DNA of 64,000 nucleotides, taken from assembly GCA_905250025.1 (NCBI GenBank), contig CAJNOJ010000033.1, positions 434,001-498,000 on the forward strand, written 5' to 3'. The position numbers were made by a program, and so were the translations under genes. Below the pieces are notes generated by a model. That model had not been told where the DNA came from and did no database searches. It saw only the letters and a program-made list of their open reading frames with translations. Shown here piece by piece: positions 23,041 through 34,670 of the stretch. The stretch's first letter is position 1, and every line of letters starts with the position of its first letter. The stretch is from Adineta ricciae. Lineage: Eukaryota > Rotifera > Eurotatoria > Adinetida > Adinetidae.

Positions 23041-24031
23041 ATGTCGTACTTTCCTGTCACTCATTATCGACTATTCAACGATCCGTACGATCGATTCTTT
23101 GGTGATCAACAGCATTTCTTCGATCCATGGCGTGACTTTGACACATTTCCTACCGCATTGTCGACCACACCAAGTTCATTTCGATGGATCAATCAACCGC
23201 GTCGTATAAGCCGTTCATCGTTTTATACAACGTCGGGTAATACAAATAGTACCAACGGTGGTAATACACTTATTCCTGTCACCACAACAGTGACAACGCC
23301 AGCTCTTTCAGAAAAATTTCGTGTTCAACTCAATGTAGCAGGGTTTAATCCGGAAACAATTAGAACAAGAGTCGAGGGCCGACGAGTAATTGTTGAAGCG
23401 AAGCAAGAAGATCGACAGGGCGATGGAGATTACAGCATTCGTGAAATTCGCAAGACATACGATCTTCCCGAACACGCTGGTTAGTAAAACATTGTCATAC
23501 CTCAACTGATTCGTATCGATTCTTCTTTTTCATATAGATGCCAGCAATTTAGCTTCATACGTCACCCCAAACAACATGTTGGTTATTGAAGTTCCTATTT
23601 TTCATCCACAAGTCGAGCGTCGTATATCGCAAACAGTTGCCGATACGAATTCTCTCGCTCAGTTCGGTCAATATCGCGATCCTATATTTGATTATGCCGG
23701 TTTTATTGGTTCATCAGACTTTCATCCGCATATTATCGATACGAATATCAATGGACAAAAACAATTGAAAATGTCTTTGGCAGTGAAAAATTATCGTCCA
23801 GAACAAATCAAAGTGTCAGTGAAAAATAACGAATTGATCGTTCAAGCGGAAAACGTTTACAACGATAACACACGTTCTGAACGTTCGTTCCTCACCAAGT
23901 CAATTTCATTGCCACCTGGTGCACAGATCGAACAACTACGATCATTTCTCAATGTTGACGGAATTCTAGAAATTGAAGCGCCATTCATTGAACCAAACCA
24001 AATGCGTTCAATCGAAGTACAGCGCCAATAA
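23041..24031 (+). CDS. Small heat-shock protein with two alpha-crystallin domains, copy 1
   Basis: Exons 23041-23479 and 23538-24031 give 310 residues. Small heat-shock proteins are ATP-independent chaperones that bind unfolding proteins. The N terminus (YRLFNDPYDRFFGDQ, DPWRDFDTFPTAL) is shared with the two other copies. The first alpha-crystallin domain runs about residues 95-170 (KFRVQLNVAGFNPETI to MLVIEVPIF); the second runs about 215-300 (LKMSLAVKNYRPEQIKVSV to ILEIEAPF). The single 58-base intron lies inside the end of the first domain and has a GTTAGT donor. Its position is identical in the other copies. The ordinary small heat-shock protein has one such domain; tandem domains are known in some invertebrates. 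Confidence 0.95.
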
Positions 24032-24509
24032 TTCTTCTGTTTGTCTCAAGCGTTTACGATTGCTTATTTTCTGTAGTTTTACTTCTAAGATTCGAAAAAT
24101 AAATCGGAAAGATGATCAAAATCGACCAACTCTTCCATAGAACATAATCTCAGATTGATGAAAGTTTTTCATTCGATATGTTTCTCTTTGCTTTCGACAA
24201 ATAGAACAAAAGATTAACCACTAAGCATATACTCGGTTTCACCTTTTCCTTTCTTAAACCTATTGCTATTTTTACAGATCTGTAACATTTACCCAAACCT
24301 CAGATTTCTTAAAGCATATATACATACAAGAGATCTTCGAATACAAAAACAAGACGAATATAATATTTCGGTAGATGTTTTTATGGCGAACAGTCGTCTT
24401 CTACTCGATTCCTTTTCGAGTACATACTGCTTAATACTTTATTCGACAGAGTATTTCTGTATTTAGACGTGGTTGAACGATATTCTTTATCGCTAAATTC
24501 TGAACATCA
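24032..24509. other. Intergenic between sHSP copies 1 and 2
   Basis: A 478-base spacer. Unlike the other two copies, no array of alternating GAA/TTC units at five-base spacing was found. A weak TATA-like stretch (catatatac, about 24315) lies some 190 bases from the ATG. Confidence 0.4.
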
Positions 24510-25232
24510 ATGGCATTCACTTCATTTCCTCGCTATCGTTTTCTTCATGATCCATTCTTCTTCTATTCATTGGATTTGTTCGATCCATGGTTTGATTTCG
24601 ATTGGTTTCCATTGTACCCTCCTGTAACATCAAGATACCAACGAATCAAACGTCAAGAACGGCTGTCGTATACAACAACTACAACGAATAACAACACCAC
24701 GACTAATGACACTTATCAGTTTCCTCAACGCACAGGTAACAGTTGTTGTTTGATGAAGGCAAATCGCCATATCGATCTTGTTCTAGACACGAATCGATTA
24801 ACTTCTTATATTACACCAAGTAACACATTGACAGTTGAGATACCAGTGCAAAATTCGAATAGTGACCGTCGACTTCAACGGGCTAGAAGTAGCAGTCAAA
24901 GCTTGACACAATTTAGTCGACAAGATCGTTTATTTGATGATGATAGTTTTCTCAATGATGCTGAGATTCAACCACGTACTGTGAACAAAGGAAACAATAA
25001 AAAACAATTGGAATGGTCTATTGATATGAAAAACTTTCGGCCTGAAGAAATAAATGTTTCAGTTAATAATAATAGATTAATTATTCAAGGTCAGCATCAA
25101 CATGAAGAAGCAAATCGTTCGGAAAGTGCATCTTTCTACAAATCAACAACATTACCACCCGGAACACGTATTGATCAACTTCAATCGCGTTTCAACGACG
25201 GACAATTGCAAATTGAAGCGCCACTCTCGTAA
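24510..25232 (+). CDS. Small heat-shock protein, copy 2, first alpha-crystallin domain lost
   Basis: An open frame of 240 codons runs straight through, but comparison with copies 1 and 3 shows a 51-base intron (24736-24786, gtaaca...ttctag) at the conserved position. Splicing gives exons 24510-24735 and 24787-25232 and 223 residues. The intron length is a multiple of three and stop-free, so retention would also be translatable. The N-terminal block (YRFLHDPFFF, DPWFDFDWFP) and the second alpha-crystallin domain (LEWSIDMKNFRPEEINVSV to LQIEAPLS) are kept. The core of the first domain is gone, replaced by a Thr/Asn-rich linker; only its last strand (LTSYITPSNTLTVEIP) remains. Confidence 0.9.
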   Translation: MAFTSFPRYRFLHDPFFFYSLDLFDPWFDFDWFPLYPPVTSRYQRIKRQERLSYTTTTTNNNTTTNDTYQFPQRTGNSCCLMKANRHIDLVLDTNRLTSYITPSNTLTVEIPVQNSNSDRRLQRARSSSQSLTQFSRQDRLFDDDSFLNDAEIQPRTVNKGNNKKQLEWSIDMKNFRPEEINVSVNNNRLIIQGQHQHEEANRSESASFYKSTTLPPGTRIDQLQSRFNDGQLQIEAPLS

Positions 25233-25459
25233 TAAGACAACAAGATATAATCGATGGGTAGTCAATAGAAATAGACTATAAATATGATTTTATTCGTAGT
25301 GTTATGTAGAGTTCTCTGGTTGGTTGCTAGACAATAAAATAATAATAATAAACTGATTTTATTTCTCAGTATTTCAAAAAACAACAGATAGCTTTAGAAA
25401 CTATTTCATTCAATTCAAAAATAAAAGACCCACACACAGACCTTAAAAACTTGCATTCA

Positions 25460-26919
25460 TCATAGATTTTCATTGATGTAGTTCACTACATCATTAAGCA
25501 TTTTCCTAGCAATATCTAATGCAAATGCTCCATGTAGAAAACCAATTGATCCGTGAAAGATATGTTTATAATGATTGTGTACAACTGGCACACCATTTTG
25601 TCTAAGACGACCTTCGTAGATGAATGCTTCATCGCGTAAACGATCGTGACCAACACTCAACAAATAAGTAGATGGTAATTTTGCTAAACTTTCATCATCA
25701 GCAAGTAAAGGAGACACTTCGGGATTGAGGACTAATTCAGCATTTTCGATCAATTTTGGGTCGCCTCCCTTCTCATCTGTTAGTGGCTTCTGATAAACTG
25801 TCCGATATCGTGCTGGTATCAACGACCAATCCACATATTTCCGATATTTTTTCTTCTGTGCCACACTCAAGTGATTGTTAACATAGATCGACTTGTCAAC
25901 CTTCTTGCCAAAATAAGCTGTTAATGTATGATCAACAGTGTATGGAAAGATTTCAAAATGATTTTGTCTATAAGAAGGGAGCATCATATCGACAAACTGT
26001 AATACAGGATAAATAAGAATCTGAAGACGTGGTTTACGTTCACTGGTAGTTTGACTAGCAAAACGCATTGCAATTACAGCTGCGAAATTTCCACCTGAAA
26101 AATCAGAAAGAATATAGGCCGTCTTACTTCAACGATTACTCAGTAAGGAAAAGATGGACTTACCAGCTGAGTCACCAGCAACGGCGACACGATTTGTATC
26201 TATTCGAAATTTGCTCGAGTTGCCATGTTCAAGAATATGCTTGGTAACAGTGTAACAGTCTTCAAGACCAGCTGGAAATGGATGTTCAGGAGCAAGACGA
26301 TAACTAAATGGAGATTTTTTGTGAGTACTCAACTACATTATCAAATAATACTCACTCAACGGAAACTACGACAACGTTTGCTAATCTTGCGAGGCCACTT
26401 GTGAGTGAATTGTGCGTGTCTAATTATATTTATAAATATTTATATTCCATAGGTATTATTACTTCATATGAACAGTTCAGCTTACCTACAGATCCCATAT
26501 AGAAAGCACCGCCATGAAAGAAAACGATGGCTGGTAAGTTTCCATTCTGGTTTTTTGGACGGGCAATTCGAACAGGAACATTTTCAATCAGAATATCTTC
26601 AATCTAAAGAAAAGGAAGAGATGGGTTTAGAGATAAAATATAGAAGGAAGTGAATGCGTCTTACTTTAACACCAGCATCGTCTTTTTTATTTTTTACTCG
26701 ACGAGACAACCCTGATACTTTTCGTACTAAGGAAACACGATCAGAGATACCAAGTTTTTCAGCTGCTTTACCCTAATATAAACGACTCATGAGACGAAAA
26801 TAACGAGTGTAAACACAACATACAATCCTATAAGTAACTTTCATCGAAGTAGTCAACGGTTGAATGCGACTTAGTTGCTCAATCCCTTCATTTTTTTGGG
26901 AATACCATAAGTACGTCAT
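25460..26919 (-). CDS. Alpha/beta-hydrolase, arylacetamide deacetylase / hormone-sensitive-lipase type
   Basis: Six minus-strand exons, 26824-26919, 26665-26772, 26486-26603, 26356-26419, 26164-26303 and 25460-26094, give 386 residues. The family hydrolyses ester and amide bonds of lipids and xenobiotics. The oxyanion-hole HGGA is at 98-101, followed by [18 protein letters not shown]. The nucleophile is Ser174 in GDSAGG, the acid lies in [11 protein letters not shown] and the catalytic His in IFHGSIGF. Animal AADAC proteins have an N-terminal signal anchor; the start proposed here (MTYLWYSQK) lacks a clear one, so an upstream exon may be missing. It sits between two heat-shock genes on the opposite strand. 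Confidence 0.9.
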
Positions 26920-29900
26920 AATGCTTGCTTGTTACTGCAGTAATGATAACTGTATAGTGATATGTACTACTCATATATTATTCAGAATATGATATTTTAC
27001 GAAGTTGACTAGCAGTACGTCATCGAACACACTTTCGTTACAGTCAGAGGTGAGATATGACGACAAGAGAACACGCTTATAGTTTATTACGAACGCAAAA
27101 ACAAGCTATTTCAGTTTTGATTACCCTCAGGTAGACGCATTCACGTGCATCAGAGTGAAATGTATGCGCCTTCGGAAAATCAAACAGCCAATAGGAAACA
27201 TATGGCCATATTTTTAAACAAGCATAATCATAAGGTAACTAAACTGCGCTCCTATGAGTCGCAAAATACATTTTGTACCAATACAAGTATATCACCAAAA
27301 TAAACAAGTATCCTAGTATAAAATGATCTACTTGTTTTATTTCCAGTTTGATTCATCGTCAATTTATTGAACGTTAGCAGCTGGTAGTATCAAAAGTTTC
27401 ATTAGAAGAGACCAGAAAATCAACAAATGTCATTACGTCATGAAAAATGAGATGCACTCGGTACATTATATCGTTAAAGTAAATTGTTGTAAACGTTTAA
27501 AGCATCGTAGAGTATTGAATAGAATGCTTCTAAGCAATGCATGACTAAATGTCGGTTATGGAACGCTTCTTCTTGAACGAAGGATGTATTCACACAACAA
27601 TTCTCGACTTGTACAACCGATTTTTACTAATTAAAACGATTCTAAATACATGTCAGTTTGCTTTGTATGTGAGAAGAATGACATTCCGAAATTTTCCCTT
27701 TAAGGTTTTTCAAACAACCGAACTTGGTGACCAGAAAAAAATCCGTATACCTACCGAGCGCTTTCCTCGCTTTTCCTGATATATCGTGCGAATATGTTTG
27801 TGTTTCTTTTGCATGATACAATGCTCAGATTCAAACCAGAGTGGCAACGCCAAGTTTGGATTGGTCTTCAACCGATTCAAAAGCACATACGACGGAATAG
27901 GTGATGGCGTATAAAACGATGATTCGACTTAAACATGACCGTCACCGCTTGAACCATATTCTGTATTATCGATGTAACTGGAATGATTGGTCAGTTTCAA
28001 GAGAGATTCGATATAAAAGGTACATGCTTTGAATACTCATTTCAAACTATGTCGATGTGATCTAAAGCGATGCTTTCATGAGTGAATGTTGATAACAGGA
28101 TACTCAACAGACAAATACCTTTTCAATGCTCATTACTAATGAGAATAAGATAAACAGTGACCAATGATAACGCAATCCGGAAGAGAAAAAGAGAAGAATA
28201 TTTCGATCAGATGAATAATGAAGTAGTTGCCATTATTGAAATAGAAAACGAAAAAGTACAATCTTCACATCGAGATAACTTATGCTTTTTTTCTCATTTC
28301 TTCTTGATTTGATCTTTAATAAGATATATTCTGATTAAACAGATTACGATCAATCATACCATTAACGTCAATCATTTCTCTGAGCGGCAGAGTATTACGA
28401 ATTCCTCTCTTTTTCTCTTATCATTGATAGATTGATGCAAGAAAATCGAATTCGTTTTCAAAAGTTTGATTTATTGTTTAAACAACTAAAGGTGAAAAAG
28501 ACGATACCGATGGTGATAAGTAAAATACCAGCAGGATCTTGATTGGTTTCGATTTTGACACTGTATGTGTCGTGAACATGAAAGTGTTTCTTGTGAATTT
28601 TGACAATCTAGAAGAAGTTTATTATCATATGAAAGTTAACTCAAATAAGACTACATATACATACTTTGTGATCATATCTTTTAATCGAAAATATTCGGCA
28701 ACCAATGTTTCCGGTAATACGTTAAGTTCCCAATTTGGCTGCACTTCATGTTGAATCGTGCACTTGGCGGGCATACTTGAAATACAGATGGGTTAATTCG
28801 CGCTTAAATTCGTAGAGTGATTGACCGTTATCAAGAAAATGAGTTTCTTGTCAAGACTTAAGAATTCATTTTGAATTGAAAATGAATGGGCTTTTGGTCG
28901 TCGAGTGTTATGCTGACTTCAGTTATTCCAGAAGATGATTTCGATGAATCGCAAAGTTTGGCAAGGAAAAACAAATATGAACGTGTTTACTTCGACTAGT
29001 ATTCAATGAATTTCCTTGTTTCACTTCAGATTTCCGTTGGAGGCTGGAGGTAACAAAGATAGCATCAATGAATAACAGTAAGAGAATAGATGTGAATATA
29101 TTTCTAGTCGATCGAAGAAAGTTCAATAGAAGAAAAGTGAACATGCGTTTGATACTCACAGACTATAGAAAGTTCATCGATATTATGTTGTGAACGAAAA
29201 TTTTCTCCACGTTTTATGTGTGTTATAAAATAAACTAGAACGATGGTCGATGGAATCTGAAGGGAATTGATTGCTGATGTACAGGTGCATAGACTCTCTG
29301 AACCAGCATGGAGTATGCCTAGATTTCATTGATAATAATCTGTAGTTGTTTTCAGACAGCATATTGTAAGATATCATCGGTTGGATTGTGTGGGTTAACG
29401 AGAACGATTTCACAAGGACGAAGACCTTGTTAACCGGCTTTTCATAGCCATGATGAAAAATTTCTCTGGTTTATATGAGATTTGAATTACAGAGTCCAAC
29501 CAGTACACGAATCGTTTAATTACGTATGGGTCATACCATTACCTCATACTCGTTCTTTCAAGTTGTTTCTTTGTTTGGATTCTGCCGATATCATATCATA
29601 AACAAAATTCTTCGAAAGCAGTTAGCTGCAAGCCCAATCTAGCCGTCCAAGATAATGCTGCCGGCAGTTTGTTTCGACCAAATGACGAATCTGACGACCA
29701 AGAGGGTGAACTCGAAGTGACTACAACAGCTACCGATCCATGTCTAGCGTCAAAGCCATTTCTCTACAAAGCTGCTCGCGACCAATACTTCGGAGATATG
29801 CTATACGAAAAAGATAAGAACAGGTGGTCGGCTACATACTTATTATGCAAGAAAGTCAAAACAGTTTTCGACTGACAAATTTTCCAGTCTAGGAATCTCA

Positions 29901-31180
29901 TTGATATTCGTTTACAGTGGAACAAGAGAAGGTTGACTTAAATAGGTAATCACAGATGGAGACAAACTGTTCGAAAGTTGTCCCGATTAGTAAATAGAAA
30001 CAAAGGCAAATGTGTTTGATCTTTTAATGTTGCATGAAGAAAATATCCGCTGGATACGAAGCACTAAATACACATTGTTCAATTTAATCAAACCTGAAAG
30101 TCCCTTTTCTTATCTGAAACAGGCTTCATAGCGACATCTCATGCAAATATAGGATCTACATAGGACTACGCTTAAGAAGTCTTCAAAAATTCCAAATTTT
30201 GACTTTCTTTTGTAAAAAGCAGGATTCTTGGTAGGATAAGGATAGTTTTTTTTCCAAACAACGCGCCACGAAGAATTCAACTTCTGAGTTGTTCGACTCA
30301 CATCAGACAAAGATAATTTTCTTAGTACAAAATCAGTACATTAAGCAAAGTAAAAATCAAAACCGCATCAACCATACCTGCCTGATCACATTGGGTAAAT
30401 GATATATCTATCTTGTATTTTTCACATGAGTGACAATCAAAAGTTTAAAAAATAATCAGATAATAAATATTGCAGAATAGCAGGCACATAGAATCAGTCA
30501 AGTGGTGGCAATCATGATGAAAAGTCTGTATTCGCAATTTATCGTAGGAATGAAACCCAGGACGAACAATCCGATCGGAGAAAGCTTTCGTTTTCACTTT
30601 AGCTCGAAAGAAATAGCTTTAAAAAAGACGTCGCGAGGGGATGTCTGTTGCTGGTTGGCCGGATACATAGATTCATCGATATCGGACAGTCCGTAGTAAA
30701 TATAACTCGAAATGACGAGAAGAGCTGTAGGTATGCTAGTAACCGGTCGCCAATACAACTTAAAGTAAAGAAAACGAGGTTCTAACGAATGATATAATGA
30801 CTATTAAGATGTTAGAGCATAAAATGTTTATTAGCAGTAAAAAGTGACTCGACACTTGACTATTCTTTGATATAGTTCTCTCTTCGATCGAAGCAATAGC
30901 GTTCCTGGTAAACATTTTTTCGATTTTTTTCGACATAAAATTCTAGTGAATGTATACGATATGACGATAAAGTTAATTGCCGTATTATGATCAGTTGTTA
31001 AACGTGATGCTGTTTTCGTCGTTACCTGTGTACTAAAACACCATCTATATTCCTCTTTCGCGCTGCACGACTGACATCGTTGAAAACTGACACAAGAGAG
31101 AAAAGAAAAAAATGAAGCGAAGAGAGAAGGGCAAACAAAAAGGACGAGAAAGGAAAAGAGCTAGAACAGCAACGCATCAA
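26920..31180. other. Gene-poor 4.3-kb stretch
   Basis: Between the esterase 5' end and the promoter of sHSP copy 3 I see only short frames (27549-27779, 28539-28754, 30502-30696), none with a recognisable family or convincing splice structure, plus the weak candidate at 29493-29875. No terminal repeats, reverse-transcriptase or transposase remnants were recognised. By local standards (a gene every 1-3 kb) this is unusually empty. Confidence 0.5.
29493..29875 (+). CDS. Weak candidate exon, possible membrane-anchored protein
   Basis: An open frame after an acceptor-like ttacag encodes a hydrophobic segment (YLILVLSSCFFVWILPI) followed by a polar, Asp/Glu-rich stretch with a few cysteines (VSCKPNLAVQDN, TDPCLASKPF). 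This is the shape of a type II membrane protein or a fragment of one. No ATG is in frame upstream and no family is recognised. It could be a lineage-specific gene, a decayed one or chance. Confidence 0.25.
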
Positions 31181-31182
31181 CA

Positions 31183-31202
31183 AGAACATTCAAGAACATT
31201 CT
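31183..31202 (+). promoter_or_regulatory. Perfect four-unit heat-shock element
   Basis: aGAAcaTTCaaGAAcaTTCt: four units alternating GAA/TTC at exact five-base spacing (31184-31201), a textbook binding site for the HSF1 trimer. It lies 41 bases before TATATATA (31243-31252) and about 150 bases before the ATG of sHSP copy 3. A further GAA unit lies upstream at 31164-31166. Confidence 0.9.
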
Positions 31203-31242
31203 ACATACTGCTCCAACTCTCTGTTTTCCTATATTGCCGGCC

Positions 31243-31252
31243 TATATATATA
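31243..31252 (+). promoter_or_regulatory. TATA box of sHSP gene 3
   Basis: A TATATATATA run 41 bases past the heat-shock element and 100 bases before the start codon. Confidence 0.7.
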
Positions 31253-31351
31253 CGCGAGTGGATCGTTGCTACAAATCATACACATTTCAAACACTTCGCT
31301 TACGATTCATATCTTCGAATTCAACGCTCTTCAAACTAAATTGATTCAACA

Positions 31352-32289
31352 ATGGCATACTTTCCAATTCGTCGTTATCGTCTTTTCGATGATCCATTTG
31401 ATCGCTTCTTTGGTGATCAGCTAGATCTATTCGATCCATGGCGCGACTTCGATACATTTCCAACAGCACTTTCGGTTCGACCAAATGCATTCCGATGGGT
31501 CAACGAACCTCTTCGATTAACTCATGGTAATCATTCAAACGCGCCAACATCGCCAGCACCACATGCTGAAAAATTTCGGGTTCAACTCAATGTGGCTGGC
31601 TTCAATCCTGAAACAATTAAAACAAAGGTCGATGGCCGTAAAATCGTTGTCGAAGCCAAACAAGAAGATCGACAACCCGATGGCGACTTCAGCGTCCGTG
31701 AAATTCGTAAAACCTACGAACTTCCCGAACATGCTGGTAAGTAATCATTATCTTCATAAGTGATCTTGTATTCATGAATGATTCTTATTTACTAGATGCA
31801 CAACATATGGCTTCCTATGTAACACCAAACAATATGTTGGTCATCGAAGCACCGATTCGCAATCCCGAAACCGAGCGCCGAATTCAACAAGCCAAAAATG
31901 AGAATCAAAATTTGGCTCAATTCGGTCAATATCGTGATCCGTTGTTTGATTATGCTGGCTTTTTGGGTGGTTCTGATTTTCAACCACGTATTGTTGACAA
32001 AGGCAACAACCAAAAACAATTGGAAATGAATCTTGGCATGAAGAACTTCAAGCCCCAAGAAATCAAGGTTTCGGTCAAAAACAATGAACTCATTGTTCAA
32101 GGTGAACATCAGCATAAGGATGCAAATCGTTCAGAACGATCATTCTTCTACAAATCGGCTACATTACCACCTGGAACACAAGTTGATCAACTTCAATCGC
32201 ATTTAACCGATGATGGTCAATTAAAAATTGAAGCACCATTCATCGAACAAAAAGAAGGACAAAAGTCAATCGAAGGTCAGAAGAAATAA
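31352..32289 (+). CDS. Small heat-shock protein with two alpha-crystallin domains, copy 3
   Basis: Exons 31352-31736 and 31796-32289 give 292 residues. The N-terminal block (YRLFDDPFDRFFGDQ, LFDPWRDFDTFPTAL) is nearly identical to copy 1. The first alpha-crystallin domain spans about 75-155 (KFRVQLNVAGFNPETIKTKV to MLVIEAPI) and the second about 205-285 (LEMNLGMKNFKPQEIKVSV to LKIEAPFI). The intron has the same position and phase as in copy 1 but a standard GTAAGT donor. The linker between N-terminal block and first domain is about 25 residues shorter than in copy 1. The perfect heat-shock element predicts strong heat or stress induction. The short C-terminal tail is Gln/Lys-rich. Confidence 0.96.
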
Positions 32290-33564
32290 GATATGAACAT
32301 CCAAATATATAGACAGATACCTCTGTTCATGTGTTGCGTCTTTTTTTATTTGTAGTGTGCTAGTTTGTTCTCGTTTTTAAAAATAAAAGAATTCGATGAT
32401 CAGAGTTCTGGTCATTCGAAAACAAAATCCTTCCGATTTTTATTTTTGATTAAGCAGAGACAGACAAGAATGAACTACTGGTCATCGTTCGATGTTACTT
32501 ATCAATTTCAGTGTAGAAACAAAATTGATTTGCACGATAGATGTACTGAAAGCCTCAACTTTTGAATGAGTTTGTAGTAATACCATAGTGGTTCAACAAA
32601 AGCTTTTTACTTTTCAAAACCTTTCAAAGGGCGAAGTTCATTTTCAAATTTCAATGCATAGTGATTAACGAGTAAGTATGAACGTGCGGATAGAACTGGA
32701 ATTACGCGAGTTAAACGATTAACGAATGCTATTTCAGCTATAGCAAGTTTCTTGATAGTACCTAAAGGTGATCATATTGCGTTTTATTTGATAATCTTGT
32801 GAGAATGATCGAACAACGATTGGTTTGTCCGTAATACATTTAGTCTCTGTCATAGCTAGCATCATCAAATTTTGGATAATGTTTTCTGACATTCAGAGAA
32901 GGTGTGTTCAACTTAGAATGAAACATAGGATTCTTATTTCTCCGCTTCAGTCATTGTACTTTGCTTAATGGTGATCAAGAAGTCGGTAACATGCCTATTT
33001 ATAGTCAGATGTAAAGAGTAGAATAATCTGCTTAATAAGCATTAGTAAACAAGTGAATATCCGCAAATTCAATGGAGATTGTGGAGAACAATGTACACAG
33101 AAGAACTAAGATAGCCAGGAATGTATTGAAGATTAATAATTACTGTTGTGTATATCAGATTTAAATAAAGATATACATTAATATCACTTAATAGCGTAGC
33201 TTTATCGCGTACTATTAGCAACTAATGCGTGTCATTAGTGTCCATCTCATAAGTTGATCATTCATACGGAAAGCAAAACTTTTTAGAGTTATCTTTTAAA
33301 GAATGAGGATACTGCTGAAATCAGTTAAGAATATATAGTATTTTATTGTTCTATGATGAAAATATTAGGAACAAGCCTATTTGATGAGAATCGGCCGGCG
33401 TCTTTTTCTTTTTTTTTGTTTTTTCCACTTTTCATGACAATGATCATAACAACGAGAAGATTAAAAATAGTCAGTTCTCAAAATCAAAACAGAAAATTTG
33501 TTTCACTGTGATAATTCTCACTGATGTTGAATATTCTCCTGTTGCTATTGTCTTGTTAATCGAT
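32290..33564. other. Intergenic between convergent sHSP copy 3 and RACK1
   Basis: About 1.27 kb of AT-rich sequence. AATAAA at 32381-32386 is a likely poly(A) signal of the heat-shock gene. A plus-strand frame at 32365-32565 has no family resemblance. No RNA gene or repeat was recognised. Confidence 0.5.
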
Positions 33565-34670
33565 TTAATGTTGACTTAATTCAAATACTCGGATTTGATT
33601 ATCTGTAAAGCCAGCGAATAATGTTTGACCATCAGAAGACCATGCCAACGACGTGCATTGTTTTTCTGATTTAACTTCATCCGCAACCGTTTTCGTTTCC
33701 AAATCCCAGATTTTGATTGATGAACCAGTTGCTACAATGACGAAGAAATCAGTTGGTAACTTATCCTCTCGTAGTCATCACATGACTTACCAGCACAAAG
33801 CCAATAACGATTGGGTGAAAAACATAATGAATTGATAATGTCACCGCTTTCAAGTGTGTACAAATGACGACCATCGTTAAGATCCCACAACATAGCTTTA
33901 CCATCGCGACCACCGCTAGCACATAATGAACCATCAGGTGATACGGTAACAGTATTGATGTATGATTGATGTCCATAATGGTTGGTACGTAATTTGCAAT
34001 TGCTTAAATTCCAAACCTTGATGAGAAATCGAAATGAAAAATTCATATATTGTTCGAAACGATGCATTTACTTTAACGACTTTATCCCAACCAGAAGAAA
34101 CAATTAATGGATCTTTTTGGTTTGGACTAAAGCGTACGCATGATACCCAATCGTTGTGGTTGTCATCAGCAATGGTATATTTGCCTAAATAGATCAAAAA
34201 TTGTTTCACAAACAGTCACTAAACTCAAGAGATTTACATTGTCCAACGGTGTTCCACAATTTAATAGTTTTATCACGACTACCACTGACAATTTGTCGAT
34301 TATCAGCCGAAAAAGCCACACTCAAAACATCTTTCTTATGACTAACGAATTGTCGAGTGCTTGCTCCGACAGATAAATCCCAAAGACGTAAGGAATTATC
34401 CCATGAACCACTAACAGCAAAAAGGCCATCACTTGATATAACAACATCCGAAACGAAATGCGAATGGCCACGTAATGCTTTACTAGGTACACCGCACGAT
34501 GTATTTTCGCCAGTTGGATCATGTTGGTTGTTTAATTGCCAGATGATGATTGTTTTATCACGCGATGATGATAGAACAATATCGGGAAATTGCGGTGTTG
34601 TAGCAATTTGAGTGACCCAATCATTGTGGCCGACAAGAACGCCTTTTAATCTAAGATGTTCGCTTGACAT
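33565..34670 (-). CDS. RACK1: RACK1, ribosome-associated WD40 scaffold
   Basis: Four minus-strand exons, 34238-34670, 34072-34184, 33791-34016 and 33565-33731, give 312 residues (RACK1 is usually 313-318). RACK1 is a seven-bladed WD40 protein on the head of the 40S ribosomal subunit and a scaffold for protein kinase C and other kinases. WD repeats are readable through the protein: [91 protein letters not shown] and [12 protein letters not shown]. Phases agree at all joins. It starts with [19 protein letters not shown], typical of the family. Confidence 0.97.

Noticed and set aside
24736-24786. Reading sHSP copy 2 as a single uninterrupted exon
   Set aside because: The 51-base segment begins gtaaca, ends ttctag and sits exactly where copies 1 and 3 have their intron; kept only as a retention possibility.
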